In this document: positions 6,272 through 6,324 of the stretch, piece by piece
Layout of the letters: each line of letters opens with the position of its first letter
Position numbering within the stretch: position 1 is the first letter of the stretch
NCBI GenBank assembly: GCA_005882445.1
Contig: VBAN01000309.1
Span: 1-6,324, forward strand
DNA: 6,324 nt
DNA from: Candidatus Segetimicrobium genomatis
GTDB taxonomy: Bacteria > Sysuimicrobiota > Sysuimicrobiia > Sysuimicrobiales > Segetimicrobiaceae
Direction: 5' to 3'
The notes under the pieces: model-generated
The model's input: the letters and a program-made list of their open reading frames with translations, nothing else
The model's database searches: none
What the model was told of the DNA's origin: nothing
Made by a program: the position numbers and the translations under genes

Positions 6272-6324
6272 CTACTCTCCAATGGTCATCTTCTTGCCGA
6301 GCAGCCCGGTCGGGCGCAGACTGA
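6272..6324 (-). CDS. livH: 3' end of LivH-type permease (partial)
   Basis: The frame in phase with the window edge encodes SLRPTGLLGKKMTIGE and then TAG at 6272-6274. This matches the usual C-terminus of LivH permeases (RPxGLxGKK...), and its position directly before livM fits the livHMGF order. Only 16 codons are visible. The identification therefore rests on this short motif and on context. Confidence 0.75.
   Translation of the reverse strand, partial: SLRPTGLLGKKMTIGE

Noticed and set aside
1..6324. tRNA, rRNA, CRISPR array, insertion sequence or attachment site
   Set aside because: The window is almost fully coding. I saw no regularly spaced repeats, no transposase or integrase motifs, no terminal inverted repeats and no tRNA-like segment.

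Overview
This is a GC-rich bacterial stretch in which every supported gene lies on the minus strand, so transcription runs from high to low coordinates. The order is livH (last 16 codons only), livM, livG, livF, a zinc-dependent medium-chain dehydrogenase, a 143-nt gap, a sugar-type substrate-binding protein, and a two-domain sugar-type ABC ATPase that runs off the left edge. Codons are strongly GC-biased, Shine-Dalgarno (SD) tracts are clear, and the binding protein has a twin-arginine-like signal. This would fit soil or thermophilic high-GC lineages such as Chloroflexota, Actinomycetota, Methylomirabilota/Rokubacteria or Sysuimicrobiota. The window alone does not decide among them.

Region 1 (6324 down to 3591) is the membrane and ATPase core of a HAAT-family (branched-chain amino acid type) importer: LivH tail, LivM permease, LivG and LivF ATPases. 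No LivK-type binding protein is in the window. Region 2 (3586 to 2498) is a zinc dehydrogenase starting 4 nt after the livF stop, so it is very probably in the same transcript. It may oxidise a polyol, sugar or hydroxy-compound brought in by the importer. Region 3 (2497 to 2355) is the only real intergenic gap. It holds three purine-rich SD-like tracts, of which only the last serves an obvious gene, plus a small palindrome. Region 4 (2354 to 1) starts a second importer of the CUT2 (ribose/xylose/galactose) type: a Peripla_BP_4 binding protein, then an RbsA/MglA-like ATPase overlapping it by 4 nt. Its permease(s) would lie beyond the left edge.

Taken together this looks like a carbohydrate or polyol uptake-and-oxidation locus built from two unrelated ABC importers around one dehydrogenase. 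The gene families are ordinary. The points worth a second look are small: an orphan SD sequence like the Bacillus STAB-SD element in the leader of the sugar operon, an all-GC 10-bp hairpin inside an unusual C-terminal tail of LivM, an in-frame 33-nt tandem repeat at the 3' end of livG, and some non-canonical residues in the ATPases and the sugar-binding protein. I do not see a clearly novel system.
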